Assembly (NCBI RefSeq): GCF_002795845.1
Contig: NZ_CP011797.1
Location: forward strand, 3,465,001 to 3,529,000
Length of the DNA stretch: 64,000 nucleotides
Direction of reading: 5' to 3'
Origin: Reinekea forsetii
GTDB lineage: Bacteria > Pseudomonadota > Gammaproteobacteria > Pseudomonadales > Natronospirillaceae
A program made the translations under genes and the position numbers. The notes below the pieces were generated by a model. The model did no database searches, was not told the DNA's origin, and saw nothing but the letters and a program-made list of their open reading frames with translations. Shown here in pieces: positions 35,457 to 44,090 of this stretch (position 1 is the stretch's first letter; the number at the start of each line of letters is the position of its first letter).

Positions 35457-36051
35457 AGGACACATCCTCTGAAATTTACTGCGATTGGGAACATTATCAG
35501 GCGTCAGTTTGGCAGTGCATAGTATTAATTCGGCTTTTGTTTAACACTGGATCGCAGCCTAAGCAGCCAATGGGCACAAGTGTTACCTTTTGAACATAAG
35601 TGTTACCGAATGCCACGATGAGTTTGGCCGAGCCTGACACTTTCTGTACAAAAAACAGCCTATATACATTAAGCTGTTGATTTTAAAGAGCTTTAATAAC
35701 ATGGCACACAGAATGCTATATTATAATCAGAACGAATAGATGCCACCCGCCAACAAAAACAATAACAGGGTGGATGTAAGAACAATAAGCGCCTATCAAA
35801 AAACAAAAATAAGGGCGCTGTTTTTATTCCTGGTTCCATAAAAACAAAAAGAACCAGTCAGCTGTTTGTGTCGGTCCAGTGAGCCTTTCGCTGGATACCA
35901 TTGTTTTCTCCTCCTATCAAAGCATCCACACCAATACGTCTATAATCTATGCGTAAATCTCTACTGTCGTGCGCATTGCCTAGAGTCGACTCTGCGTCTA
36001 AAACAGCTCTATCGAGCGACCGTTATAGCCGTCGACAGAGCTCGGGTAGGC
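35457..36051. other. AT-rich gene-free region between the HlyU-like gene and hemH
   Basis: 595 bases, distinctly AT-richer than the neighbours, with no credible protein frame. It contains two direct repeats AAGTGTTACC exactly 20 bases apart (35578 and 35598), a TATAAT (35722-35727) without a clear -35, and AGCGCC...GGGCGCT followed by GTTTTTATT (about 35789-35830). A further GGTTC/GAACC hairpin lies nearby. A small RNA or the remnant of an insertion element are both possible; neither can be shown by reading. Confidence 0.5.
35578..35607. repeat. Direct repeat pair AAGTGTTACC
   Basis: Identical ten-base copies at 35578-35587 and 35598-35607, that is, one copy every 20 bases or about two helix turns. 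The two preceding bases are similar (CAC / CAT). No transposase fragment is adjacent. Confidence 0.7.
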
Positions 36052-37080
36052 CTATAAGCCTTGTTCAGGGGTATACCAGCCAGCCAGTTCATCGGTCAAA
36101 ACCGCTTCCAGCATTGCCATGCCCAGCTCGCTGTCGTTAAGGCAAGGCAAGAGAGTGCAGTGTTCGCCACCGGCCTCTTTAAAGGTTTCAACCCCTTCCA
36201 TACCAATCTCTTCCAGGGTTTCCAGGCAGTCGGTGGCAAAGCCGGGCGTCAGCACCAGCAAATTTTTCACGCCTTGTGCCGGTAACGCCTCAAAGGTGTC
36301 CGAGGTATAGGGTTGCAGCCACTTGGCGGGGCCGAAGCGACTTTGAAAACTGATCAATACCCGATCAGTCGGCCAACCCAAGGCCTCGGCCAACAGGCGC
36401 CCAGTGACTTGGCAATGGCAATAGTAGGGGTCGCCTTTGGGCAAAGATTCTTTCGGCAAACCGTGAAACGACAGTAAAATCTTGTCGGGCTCGTCGGTCA
36501 CAGTGGCCAAGTGCGCTTGGACTTGGGCCGCCAAGGCACCAATATAGGCGGGATGACGATACCAGGGATGGGCGATTCGAATCGTTGGCTGCCACATTTG
36601 GGCCTTAAGATAATCAAACACCGCATCGCTCACCGAAGCGTTGGTTGCTGCCGAGTATTGCGGATAAAGCGGTACCACCAAAATTCGGTCGCAGCCTTGC
36701 TTGGTCATCGCAGCCATCTTTTCCGAGAGACTGGGGTTACCATAGCGCATGGCATAATCGACCACTAGGTCGGGCCATTTCAGGGCCATTTGGTGGGACT
36801 GCTGAGCGGTAAAATAGCGCAGCGGCGATTCGTTATCGTCCTCACGCCAGATTTTCTTGTAGGCCGCAGCGGAACGCTTCGGTCGAGTGTTGAGGATGAT
36901 GCCGTGCAAGATCGGCAGCCAAATGAGACGCGGAATGTTCACCACCCGGCGATCGGACAGGAACTCCTTTAAATAGCGCCTGACGCTGGACGTACTGGGA
37001 TCATCAGGTGTTCCTAAGTTAACCAGTAATAGGCCGATTTTGCCCGTTTTCACATCGGGGTGATTGGTCGGTAGAGTCAT
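36052..37080 (-). CDS. hemH: Ferrochelatase
   Basis: 342 residues from the ATG at 37080. The frame is open to 37170, but the extra 30 residues do not look like ferrochelatase, whose N-terminus here is KTGKIGLLLVNLGTPDDP. It inserts Fe2+ into protoporphyrin IX, the last step of protohaem synthesis. The catalytic region LSFHGLPKESLPKGDPYYCHC contains the invariant His; SFQSRFGPAKWLQPYT and LLVLTPGFATDCLETLEE carry the Glu-rich metal site. Three haem genes (hemJ, hemL, hemH) lie in this window but in separate transcription units. No strong ribosome site precedes the ATG. Confidence 0.95.
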   Translation of the reverse strand: MTLPTNHPDVKTGKIGLLLVNLGTPDDPSTSSVRRYLKEFLSDRRVVNIPRLIWLPILHGIILNTRPKRSAAAYKKIWREDDNESPLRYFTAQQSHQMALKWPDLVVDYAMRYGNPSLSEKMAAMTKQGCDRILVVPLYPQYSAATNASVSDAVFDYLKAQMWQPTIRIAHPWYRHPAYIGALAAQVQAHLATVTDEPDKILLSFHGLPKESLPKGDPYYCHCQVTGRLLAEALGWPTDRVLISFQSRFGPAKWLQPYTSDTFEALPAQGVKNLLVLTPGFATDCLETLEEIGMEGVETFKEAGGEHCTLLPCLNDSELGMAMLEAVLTDELAGWYTPEQGL

Positions 37081-37282
37081 AGTGATTGCAACCAGAATTG
37101 AAAGCCTGTTAGTGTAACAAGAATCTTGCACAGCAGCGGATAAAAGATCACTCCCATCCCGCCTCTGCACCCCTTTTGACGGGGCTCAGGGTCGATATTC
37201 ACGGGGTCGCAGCCCAACCGGCTGTGCCGTTCTCACGCTTACTATATACGTAGCCAACCGACTATAAGATCTCAGGCCAACT

Positions 37283-40200
37283 ATGAACCCATGGGTCCTG
37301 CTCAGCTTTGCTGTCCTCTACTTTGTCTGTCTCTTCGGCATTGCCCTGTTTGGCGACTCAGGCCGCGGGCAACAGGCCACGCGCCGTTACAACCACTTTA
37401 TCTATGCCTTGAGCCTCTCGGTCTATTGCACCAGCTGGACCTTTTATGGTGCGGTTGGCACCGCCGCCACCGCCGGCTGGTCGTTCGTGGCGATCTATCT
37501 TGGCCCCCTGCTGGTGTTTGTCTTTGGCCAGAGTTTGATTCAGAAAATGATCCGCGTCGGGAAACGGCAAAACACAACGTCCATTGCCGACTTCCTGTCA
37601 TCGCGCTACAGCAAAAGCCGCGGCGTCGCCCTACTGGCCACGCTGATCTGCACCCTGGCTGGGGTGCCCTATATCGCATTGCAACTGAAGGCGGTGACAA
37701 ACTCGATCCAGGTTCTATCCTTCCGCGCCGCCGAGCTACCCTTTACCGCCTCGAAAACCTCGTTCTTTGTAGCAATCTCGATGATTGGCTTTGCGACTCT
37801 CTTTGGTACTCGCCAGGTAGACGTGTCAAAACATCACCACGGCATGATGCTGACCATTGCCTTTGAATCATTGGTCAAGCTGACGGCCCTCGTCTGCCTG
37901 GCGCTGTATGTTATTTTCGTGTTTTACAGTGGACCCCGGGAGTTTGCCAGCGAACTGGTCGCCACCCAAACCTTTATCTGGCCTGGGTTTTCGCTCAGCT
38001 TCTTAACCCAGCTGCTATTAGCCGCTGGCGCCATCCTCATCCTGCCACGTCAATTTCATGTTATGGTCGTGGAAAATATCCACCAAGACCATTTAAAAAC
38101 AGCTCGCTGGGTGTTCCCGGTCTACCTAATCCTGATCAGTCTCGTGGTGCTGCCGATCGCGTCGGCAGGATTGCGGCTGTTTCAAGACAGTCAGATTGAT
38201 GCCGACACCTTTGTTTTGCTGTTGCCTCAGGCCGGTGGCCAAGTCTGGCTAACCCTGTTGGTCTTTATCGGAGGCTTCTCGGCCTCGATGGCGATGATTG
38301 TGATCACCACCATCACCCTCTCAACCATGCTCAGCAACGACGCCGTATTGCCCTTCCTTATTAAGAAGCGGTTGTCTGCAGATCGCGCCAATGTCGGTCC
38401 TTGGCTGCTCATTATTCGACGTCTGGTGGTGGTGACCGTTATCCTAGCCGCCTGGCTCTATAACCTCAGTTTCGGCGATACCGAGGCCCTATCGGTGATC
38501 GGACTACTGGCTTTTTCGCTGATGGTACAACTGCTGCCATCGTTGATTGCCGGTCTGTACTGGCGCACCGCGCATGTGCGCGGTGCTTATGCCGGCATGT
38601 CACTGGGCAGTCTGGTCTGGAGCTGGACGCTATTAGTTCCGATGCTCAGCGAGGCGGGCTTTGTCTCGCCCGAGCTGCTTAGCGCAGGCCCTTGGCAGAT
38701 CAGCTGGCTGCGGCCGGAGTTTTTGTTCGGCTTCACCTTTACCGATGCTCTAAGTCATGGCGTATTTTTCAGTTTGATCGCTAACATTGCCGGTCTCATT
38801 TACTTCTCCAAAACGGCCACCACGACACTGGCAGATCGTCTCCAGGCTTCGGCCTTTGTCCAGCTAGATGAACAACTCCTGCGCTCCGACCTAAACCACA
38901 AAAATCCCCTGGTAAAAGCTGGCGAGCTGGTATCCATGCTGGAGCGTTTCGCCGGGGTCGGTCAAACCCGGCGCTGGATCAGTGATTATGAGCGAGTGCA
39001 CCATTTTCGCATCCTCGCCAACGATACTCCCACGCCTGACTTTATCCGCTATTTCGAGCGCACCCTATCGGGCGTTATCGGCGCCAGCTCGGCTCGCGCG
39101 ATGATGCATTCCGCTTTGGCCGGACGCGAGTTGCATCTGGAAGACGTGGTGACCTTTTTCGATGAAACCACCCAGGCGATCCAGTTCAACCAACGGGTTA
39201 TGTCATCGACCCTAGAGCATCTCGATCATGGCGTCTCGGTGATCGATCGGGACCTCCGACTGGTGGCCTGGAACCGGATGTATTTGGAGATGTACCCCTA
39301 TCCCAAGGAGACCATTAGAGTCGGTGTCTCGATCGAAGAGCTGGTGCGCTACAACGCCCTGAAGGGCGAATGTGGCCCGGGTGACATCGAGGATTTGGTT
39401 CAGCGCCGCCTCAATCACCTGCGCTTAGCCACGGCGCATCGCTTTATCCGCATGCGCAGCAACGGTCGGGTCACCGAGATTCGCGGCAATCCTTTGCCGG
39501 GGGGCGGTTTCGTCACTACCTTTAATGACATCACCGATTTCGTCAAAGCCCAGGAAGCCTTAAAAGACGCGAAGAACACTCTCGAACGTCGGGTTGAGCA
39601 GCGCACCGAAGAGGTTCGTAATATCAATAACGAGCTGCGGGCAGAAATCCAAGAGCGCCAGCGGGCTGAATCGATGCTTATGGAGGCCAAAACCGAGGCG
39701 GAATTGGCTAATGACAGCAAAACCCGATTTTTGGCCTTGGCCAGTCACGATATCTTACAGCCCCTGAACGCCGCCCGACTCTATAACACTGCGCTGTTGG
39801 AAAAATGGCCCAATGAACCCATCTTGCCGAAACTCGAAAGCTCACTGCGGACGTCCGAGGAACTGATTTCGACGCTCCTGGAAATCGCCAAATTGGACGG
39901 TAGCCTGCATAAGCCCTTATTGGAAACCGTTGAGTTACAGCTTTTATTTCAGTCGATCGATGATGAATTTACCGCCCTGGCCGCCGAGAAGAAACTCCGC
40001 CTGTGGATTCGACCCACCGGCCATTTTGTCGCCAGTGAAGGTCGGGCCCTGCGCCGAATCATACAAAATCTGGTCTCGAATGCCATTAAATATACCCGTG
40101 ACGGCGGCGTCATGGTCACCGCGCGTAAACGTGGGGTAGACCTATTGATTCAGATTTGGGATACCGGCCTGGGTATTGAGGCACGCGATTTCGAACGTAT

Positions 40201-40777
40201 TTTTTTCGATTTCAACCGCCTCGATCAACATCGACAAGAAGCCCAGGGCGTTGGCCTGGGTCTGAGTGTGGTCAGCCGACTCGGGCAGCATCTCAGTCAC
40301 CCAATCGATCTTGCCTCCAAACCGGCTCGGGGGTCCTGCTTTAGCGTTTTGGTGCCCTTAACTGACTCACCGCCAGCCTGGCAAGGGCGCGACAAACAGG
40401 GCAAGGAACGGAACGCTGCAGCGCTCAATTTTCGGGTGCTAATCATCGATAATGATGCTCAAAACGCCGATGCGCTGATTACGCTGCTGATGGGCTGGGG
40501 TTGTGCGGCAGATTTCGCCACGACAGACGTCGAAGCGTTGGAAAAACCGATGCCCGACCTGTTGATCATCGATTACCATCTGGGCGAACACCTCACCGGG
40601 TTTATGCTGCTTACAAAGCTAGAACAACGCTGGCAAGGTTCGGTACCAAGCATCCTAGTCACGGCTCATGCCGAGCCTCAGATTAAGGTCGAGGCCGCGC
40701 AGCGGGGCATGGGCTTTCTGGCCAAACCGGTTAAGCCAATTGCGTTGCGGGCCCTGATCAAGAGTAAGCTGGCCTAA
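37283..40777 (+). CDS. crbS: SSF-type hybrid sensor kinase CrbS
   Basis: 1164 residues. An N-terminal sodium:solute-symporter-like domain with about 13 helices (1-510) is followed by the linker domain typical of such kinases (STAC, about 530-625) and a PAS domain (about 640-755). A coiled coil leads to HisKA with His822 in LALASHDILQPLNAAR, a HATPase with N-box IIQNLVSNAIKYT and DTGLGI, and a receiver domain (about 1050-1164) with Asp1097 in LLIIDYHLG. This layout is that of CrbS/MxtR, which with CrbR controls acetyl-CoA synthetase and acetate use in Vibrio and Pseudomonas. The convergent CrbR-like gene and nearby acs support it. CbrA-like kinases share the SSF domain but lack the receiver and pair with NtrC-type regulators. 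Confidence 0.82.
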   Translation: MNPWVLLSFAVLYFVCLFGIALFGDSGRGQQATRRYNHFIYALSLSVYCTSWTFYGAVGTAATAGWSFVAIYLGPLLVFVFGQSLIQKMIRVGKRQNTTSIADFLSSRYSKSRGVALLATLICTLAGVPYIALQLKAVTNSIQVLSFRAAELPFTASKTSFFVAISMIGFATLFGTRQVDVSKHHHGMMLTIAFESLVKLTALVCLALYVIFVFYSGPREFASELVATQTFIWPGFSLSFLTQLLLAAGAILILPRQFHVMVVENIHQDHLKTARWVFPVYLILISLVVLPIASAGLRLFQDSQIDADTFVLLLPQAGGQVWLTLLVFIGGFSASMAMIVITTITLSTMLSNDAVLPFLIKKRLSADRANVGPWLLIIRRLVVVTVILAAWLYNLSFGDTEALSVIGLLAFSLMVQLLPSLIAGLYWRTAHVRGAYAGMSLGSLVWSWTLLVPMLSEAGFVSPELLSAGPWQISWLRPEFLFGFTFTDALSHGVFFSLIANIAGLIYFSKTATTTLADRLQASAFVQLDEQLLRSDLNHKNPLVKAGELVSMLERFAGVGQTRRWISDYERVHHFRILANDTPTPDFIRYFERTLSGVIGASSARAMMHSALAGRELHLEDVVTFFDETTQAIQFNQRVMSSTLEHLDHGVSVIDRDLRLVAWNRMYLEMYPYPKETIRVGVSIEELVRYNALKGECGPGDIEDLVQRRLNHLRLATAHRFIRMRSNGRVTEIRGNPLPGGGFVTTFNDITDFVKAQEALKDAKNTLERRVEQRTEEVRNINNELRAEIQERQRAESMLMEAKTEAELANDSKTRFLALASHDILQPLNAARLYNTALLEKWPNEPILPKLESSLRTSEELISTLLEIAKLDGSLHKPLLETVELQLLFQSIDDEFTALAAEKKLRLWIRPTGHFVASEGRALRRIIQNLVSNAIKYTRDGGVMVTARKRGVDLLIQIWDTGLGIEARDFERIFFDFNRLDQHRQEAQGVGLGLSVVSRLGQHLSHPIDLASKPARGSCFSVLVPLTDSPPAWQGRDKQGKERNAAALNFRVLIIDNDAQNADALITLLMGWGCAADFATTDVEALEKPMPDLLIIDYHLGEHLTGFMLLTKLEQRWQGSVPSILVTAHAEPQIKVEAAQRGMGFLAKPVKPIALRALIKSKLA

Positions 40778-40866
40778 ACCATCACCGCAGCTAGCAGGCC
40801 TGCCTATATGAGGCTATTTGCGACCAGGGTTGGGCAAGCGTGTTGCCCTGGGTAAGGTGGGGAGTA

Positions 40867-41529
40867 TTAAATCGCTACAGCCGGATCGACATGCAGTCGA
40901 TTGGCTAAGATCACCGCCTGAGTGCGGTTGAGTACATTGAGTTTGCGGAATATGGCCGTGACATGCGCCTTGACGGTCGCTTCGGATATTTCCAGATCAT
41001 AGGCAACCTGCTTATTGAGCCGGCCAATCTGCAAATGCCGCAGCACGCGCAGCTGCTGATCGGTAAGCTGATTAATCCGCCGAGCAATGTCAGACAATTC
41101 AGAATCCACTTCGATACTGTGTTCGCCTTGGGGCCAAAACTCCTCGCCCAAGAGCACACCCTTTACCGCCTGTAAGATCGAATCGGCCGCCATGGATTTC
41201 GACAGAAAACCGGCCGCACCACAGGCACGTGCCTTGCCAATAACTGAGGGGTCGTCGTTGCCAGAGATCACCAGGACCGCAATGGTCGGATAGGCTTTTC
41301 TCAATTCCAATAGACCTAAAAAACCGTCGTTGCCGGGCAAATGCAGGTCGAGCAGCACCAGGTCGACGTTCCCATTGTCACCGAGGATGGCAAGGGCCTC
41401 TTCAAGCGACGCGGCAAAGCCCACCTGACCGCTGTCTGACAAGGCCAAAACTGACGGTTTTTGGGTTAGTGACAGTTTCAGGGCATCTCGAAACAATGGG
41501 TGGTCATCAACTATCAGTATTCGATCCAC
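40867..41529 (-). CDS. crbR: LuxR-type response regulator CrbR
   Basis: 220 residues. The receiver domain has the acidic pocket IVDDHPLFRD and phospho-acceptor Asp61 in LVLLDLHLPGNDG. The C-terminal NarL/LuxR helix-turn-helix (about 150-215) reads QVAYDLEISEATVKAHVTAI. The start is a GTG at 41529 with AGGAG six to seven bases upstream. It is convergent with crbS (90-base gap, no clear terminator) and lies 12 bases after a gene for an unknown secreted protein. By family knowledge CrbR activates acs; the acs gene is 2.5 kb away. Confidence 0.82.
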   Translation of the reverse strand: MDRILIVDDHPLFRDALKLSLTQKPSVLALSDSGQVGFAASLEEALAILGDNGNVDLVLLDLHLPGNDGFLGLLELRKAYPTIAVLVISGNDDPSVIGKARACGAAGFLSKSMAADSILQAVKGVLLGEEFWPQGEHSIEVDSELSDIARRINQLTDQQLRVLRHLQIGRLNKQVAYDLEISEATVKAHVTAIFRKLNVLNRTQAVILANRLHVDPAVAI

Positions 41530-41541
41530 GAGCGACTCCTA

Positions 41542-42033
41542 TTAGTTCACCAGTTCTCCATACAAATAACCTGAACAACTAGACAGCTCGAATAACATCC
41601 GACTAAAGGATATGGTCAGCTTCGGCACCAGGGTGTCCAAACTGACTCGCGCATCTTGATCATTAAAGTTCCGCCACAGGCTCAGCTGGGTTTGTGCCTG
41701 AGTCACCCACTCACCAGTTAGGGTGTAGACCGCAGTAACGTCGGTCATAGGTTGGTAGTCTGGTGCCATGTCCAAATCGCCATTCGCGCAAGCTATGGCC
41801 CGGATAGACAGTTTTGCAGCGAGATCTACGTAAGTTTGGAAATACTCAGCATAATAGACTTTAAATTCTTCCGAATTCACGTCACCCGTGCCGCTCCATT
41901 CATCGAACGCGTAACTTGGATTTTCCAAATTTACGGCGTTAAAAGCCTCTAGTAGATTTCCAGACTCGGTACCATAAGCGGCACCGCCCAGCAAAGTCGA
42001 CCATACTATGATGAAGCGCAAAATGACACTCAT
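41542..42033 (-). CDS. Secreted protein of unknown function, in operon with crbR
   Basis: 163 residues. Signal peptide (VILRFIIVWSTLLGGAAYG), then a mostly helical, acidic mature protein with two cysteines (in IACANGD and SSCSGYL) that could form a disulfide in the periplasm. I recognise no family. AAGG lies ten bases before the ATG and the stop is 12 bases before the crbR start, so co-transcription is likely. A role in acetate sensing with the SSF-type kinase is possible but purely positional. Confidence 0.65.
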   Translation of the reverse strand: MSVILRFIIVWSTLLGGAAYGTESGNLLEAFNAVNLENPSYAFDEWSGTGDVNSEEFKVYYAEYFQTYVDLAAKLSIRAIACANGDLDMAPDYQPMTDVTAVYTLTGEWVTQAQTQLSLWRNFNDQDARVSLDTLVPKLTISFSRMLFELSSCSGYLYGELVN

Positions 42034-42120
42034 AAGGGATACCTTCGGTTGTCGGAAGCTACTTTAATTGTGGCCTCTTAAACGCTAGCTGTCACCTTCG
42101 GAGCGTCAATTCGAGTTGAC

Positions 42121-43365
42121 CTAGGGCGTCAATCGGGCCAATGCCTCAGCAAAACAGGACAATATATCCTCTGGGTCTTCAATCCCGACCGAGCATCGAA
42201 TCATCCGGTCACCAATGCCGAGCGCGGCCCTATTTTCGGGTCCCATTTCATAAAAAATGGTGCTGGCCATGGGTAAGGCCAGGGTCCGGTTATCGCCCAA
42301 ATGGGTCGCGTTAATAACCAATGCCATATCATCGAGTAAGGCCGCACAGTCATAGGGGGCTTTTAGATCAAAGCTTAGGATGGCCCCGAATGAACGAAAC
42401 CAACGCCGCGCTCGGTCATGTTGCGGATGGGATGCCAAGCCGGGGTAGTATACCGCCTCGACTTTTTCATGCTGCGCCAACAGGTTGGCCAGAGCCGCGG
42501 CATTGGCGCATTGACGATCCATGCGCAGCGCTATGGTTTCGGCCCCCACCGCCAGTTGATAGGCACCATCGGAACTCAGGGTACCCCCCATATCACGCAA
42601 GGCCTTTTTCTTGATTTGGGTAAGGCCCCATTTGTGGGCATCACCCTGCTGATAGGCAGGGAAGATATTGGGGTAATGGGACCAGTCAAAGAGACCGGTA
42701 TCGGTTATGGCGCCGCCTAAGACCGTGCCATGACCGCCAAAGTATTTTGACAGACTGTTGATCACCAACCCGGCTTGAACGCTTTTCGGATTAAAGAGGT
42801 AAGGCGAGGTAATGGTATTGTCGACCATAAAGAGTACGTTTTGCTGCGCACACCACTGGCCGATTTCGTCCAAACTGGCAATCTGAGTGCCCGGATTGGC
42901 AATGGTCTCGACAAACACCAGGCGCGTGTTGCCTTGCTGGGCGGCGCGGACATGGGCGCAGTCGGTCGCGTCAACCAGGGTCACCTCGATGCCGAAGTTT
43001 GCCAATGTGCTCAGCAAGCTGTGCGTGTTGCCAAACAGAAATCGACTGGCAATCATGTGGTCGCCGCGCTGCAGCAGGGCCAGCAAGGTGCCGCTGATCG
43101 CTGCCATACCGGTCGCAAAGACCAAGGTGGCGATGCCCTGCTCGGCCTCACTGATCAAGGACTGCAATGAATCGGTGGTCGGCGTTGACTGCCGGGCATA
43201 AGCATGGCCGCTGGCCCGACCCTGAAAAACCTCTACCAGTCCTTCCGTAGTGGCGTATGAATAGGGTACGCTATTATAGATCGGAGCATGCACCGGGCCG
43301 TCGGCAAAGCCTTGCAGGCGGTCATGATGCACAATGCGACTGGTGAATCCTTTAACCTTACTCAT
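42121..43365 (-). CDS. Cystathionine gamma-synthase / O-acylhomoserine sulfhydrylase-family PLP enzyme
   Basis: 414 residues of the Cys/Met metabolism PLP family. Typical features are YSYATTEGL, YARQSTPTTDSLQ, FATGMAAISGTLLAL, the Asp in MVDNTITSPYLF and the Schiff-base Lys in INSLSKYFGGHG. Such enzymes handle C4 homoserine derivatives or cysteine/methionine breakdown. The sequence does not let me separate MetB, MetY/MetZ and MegL activities. It is probably co-transcribed with the DUF2058 gene, six bases upstream. Confidence 0.85.
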   Translation of the reverse strand: MSKVKGFTSRIVHHDRLQGFADGPVHAPIYNSVPYSYATTEGLVEVFQGRASGHAYARQSTPTTDSLQSLISEAEQGIATLVFATGMAAISGTLLALLQRGDHMIASRFLFGNTHSLLSTLANFGIEVTLVDATDCAHVRAAQQGNTRLVFVETIANPGTQIASLDEIGQWCAQQNVLFMVDNTITSPYLFNPKSVQAGLVINSLSKYFGGHGTVLGGAITDTGLFDWSHYPNIFPAYQQGDAHKWGLTQIKKKALRDMGGTLSSDGAYQLAVGAETIALRMDRQCANAAALANLLAQHEKVEAVYYPGLASHPQHDRARRWFRSFGAILSFDLKAPYDCAALLDDMALVINATHLGDNRTLALPMASTIFYEMGPENRAALGIGDRMIRCSVGIEDPEDILSCFAEALARLTP

Positions 43366-43371
43366 AGTCGC

Positions 43372-43923
43372 TTACCACATTAGATCGTCGGGGATGACAT
43401 AGTCTTTATAGGGATCGTCATCGTCAGGTTGCGCTGCTTGGGGGTCGGCTAGAAATAGGATGCTGGTGGTACTGCGCTCCATTATTTTCGCCGCGACCGC
43501 CTGAGGCACTACGAAGAAGCGGTTCTCGAAAGTCGCAATGGCCAACTTACCGCGGGCTAAATCGACCTGGATCTGTGCGCTGACGTAGATCGATTTTATC
43601 TTATTGTCGAATCGATCGGCAAAGTTGAACTTTACATCACCGTCATCGAGGTGGATTCGGGTCGTCTCGATGATCTGTTTAACCTGCGCCACCAAGGACT
43701 TTTCCTGCGCTTTTTGTTGCCGCTCAAGATTCAGCTGGCGATCTTTGGCCACCTTGGCCAAACGCGCCTGCTCGACCGCCTGTTTGGACTCACCGTCATC
43801 GGTCTCAACCCGGTTCTTGCGATTGACCTTATCGTTTTTACGCTTCTCGTTCTTGTCTTTTTGAACTTGTTTCTTGTCCGCCAGGCCCAGTTTCAAAAAC
43901 TGATCGGCCAGTGATTTTGACAT
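43372..43923 (-). CDS. DUF2058 protein (YaiL-like)
   Basis: 183 residues. The N-terminal third is highly charged and probably a coiled coil (KQVQKDKNEKRKNDKVNRK and following), ending near residue 80. The C-terminal domain includes IHLDDGDVKFNFADRFDNKI, the family core, and finishes YKDYVIPDDLMW. DUF2058/YaiL is widespread in gammaproteobacteria and has been called nucleoprotein- or polysulfide-associated without firm evidence; function unknown. Cytoplasmic, no signal. Confidence 0.88.
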   Translation of the reverse strand: MSKSLADQFLKLGLADKKQVQKDKNEKRKNDKVNRKNRVETDDGESKQAVEQARLAKVAKDRQLNLERQQKAQEKSLVAQVKQIIETTRIHLDDGDVKFNFADRFDNKIKSIYVSAQIQVDLARGKLAIATFENRFFVVPQAVAAKIMERSTTSILFLADPQAAQPDDDDPYKDYVIPDDLMW

Positions 43924-44006
43924 GTTACAACCCTGTGATATTTAGCGTTTATTGAAGCACATAGCGGCTTTAGGCTGCAAGCTTCTCGCCAGGGCCAAGC
44001 TCGGGC

Positions 44007-44033
44007 AAAAAAAAGCGGGCCAAGGCCCGCTTT
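44007..44033 (-). terminator. Rho-independent terminator of acs
   Basis: Minus strand: seven-pair stem GCGGGCC/GGCCCGC with a two-base loop extended by AAA/TTT, followed by eight T. It is about 60 bases after the acs stop codon. Confidence 0.85.
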
Positions 44034-44090
44034 CTATTTACTCTCAGGTTAAGGTCGACCCAGTCGGGCAGCCGATCGCCGGTCCTGGGG

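Noticed and set aside
35866-36140. Two overlapping 63-residue frames before hemH
   Set aside because: No ribosome sites and low-complexity, Ser/Leu/Cys-rich products; the second runs into the hemH 3' end.
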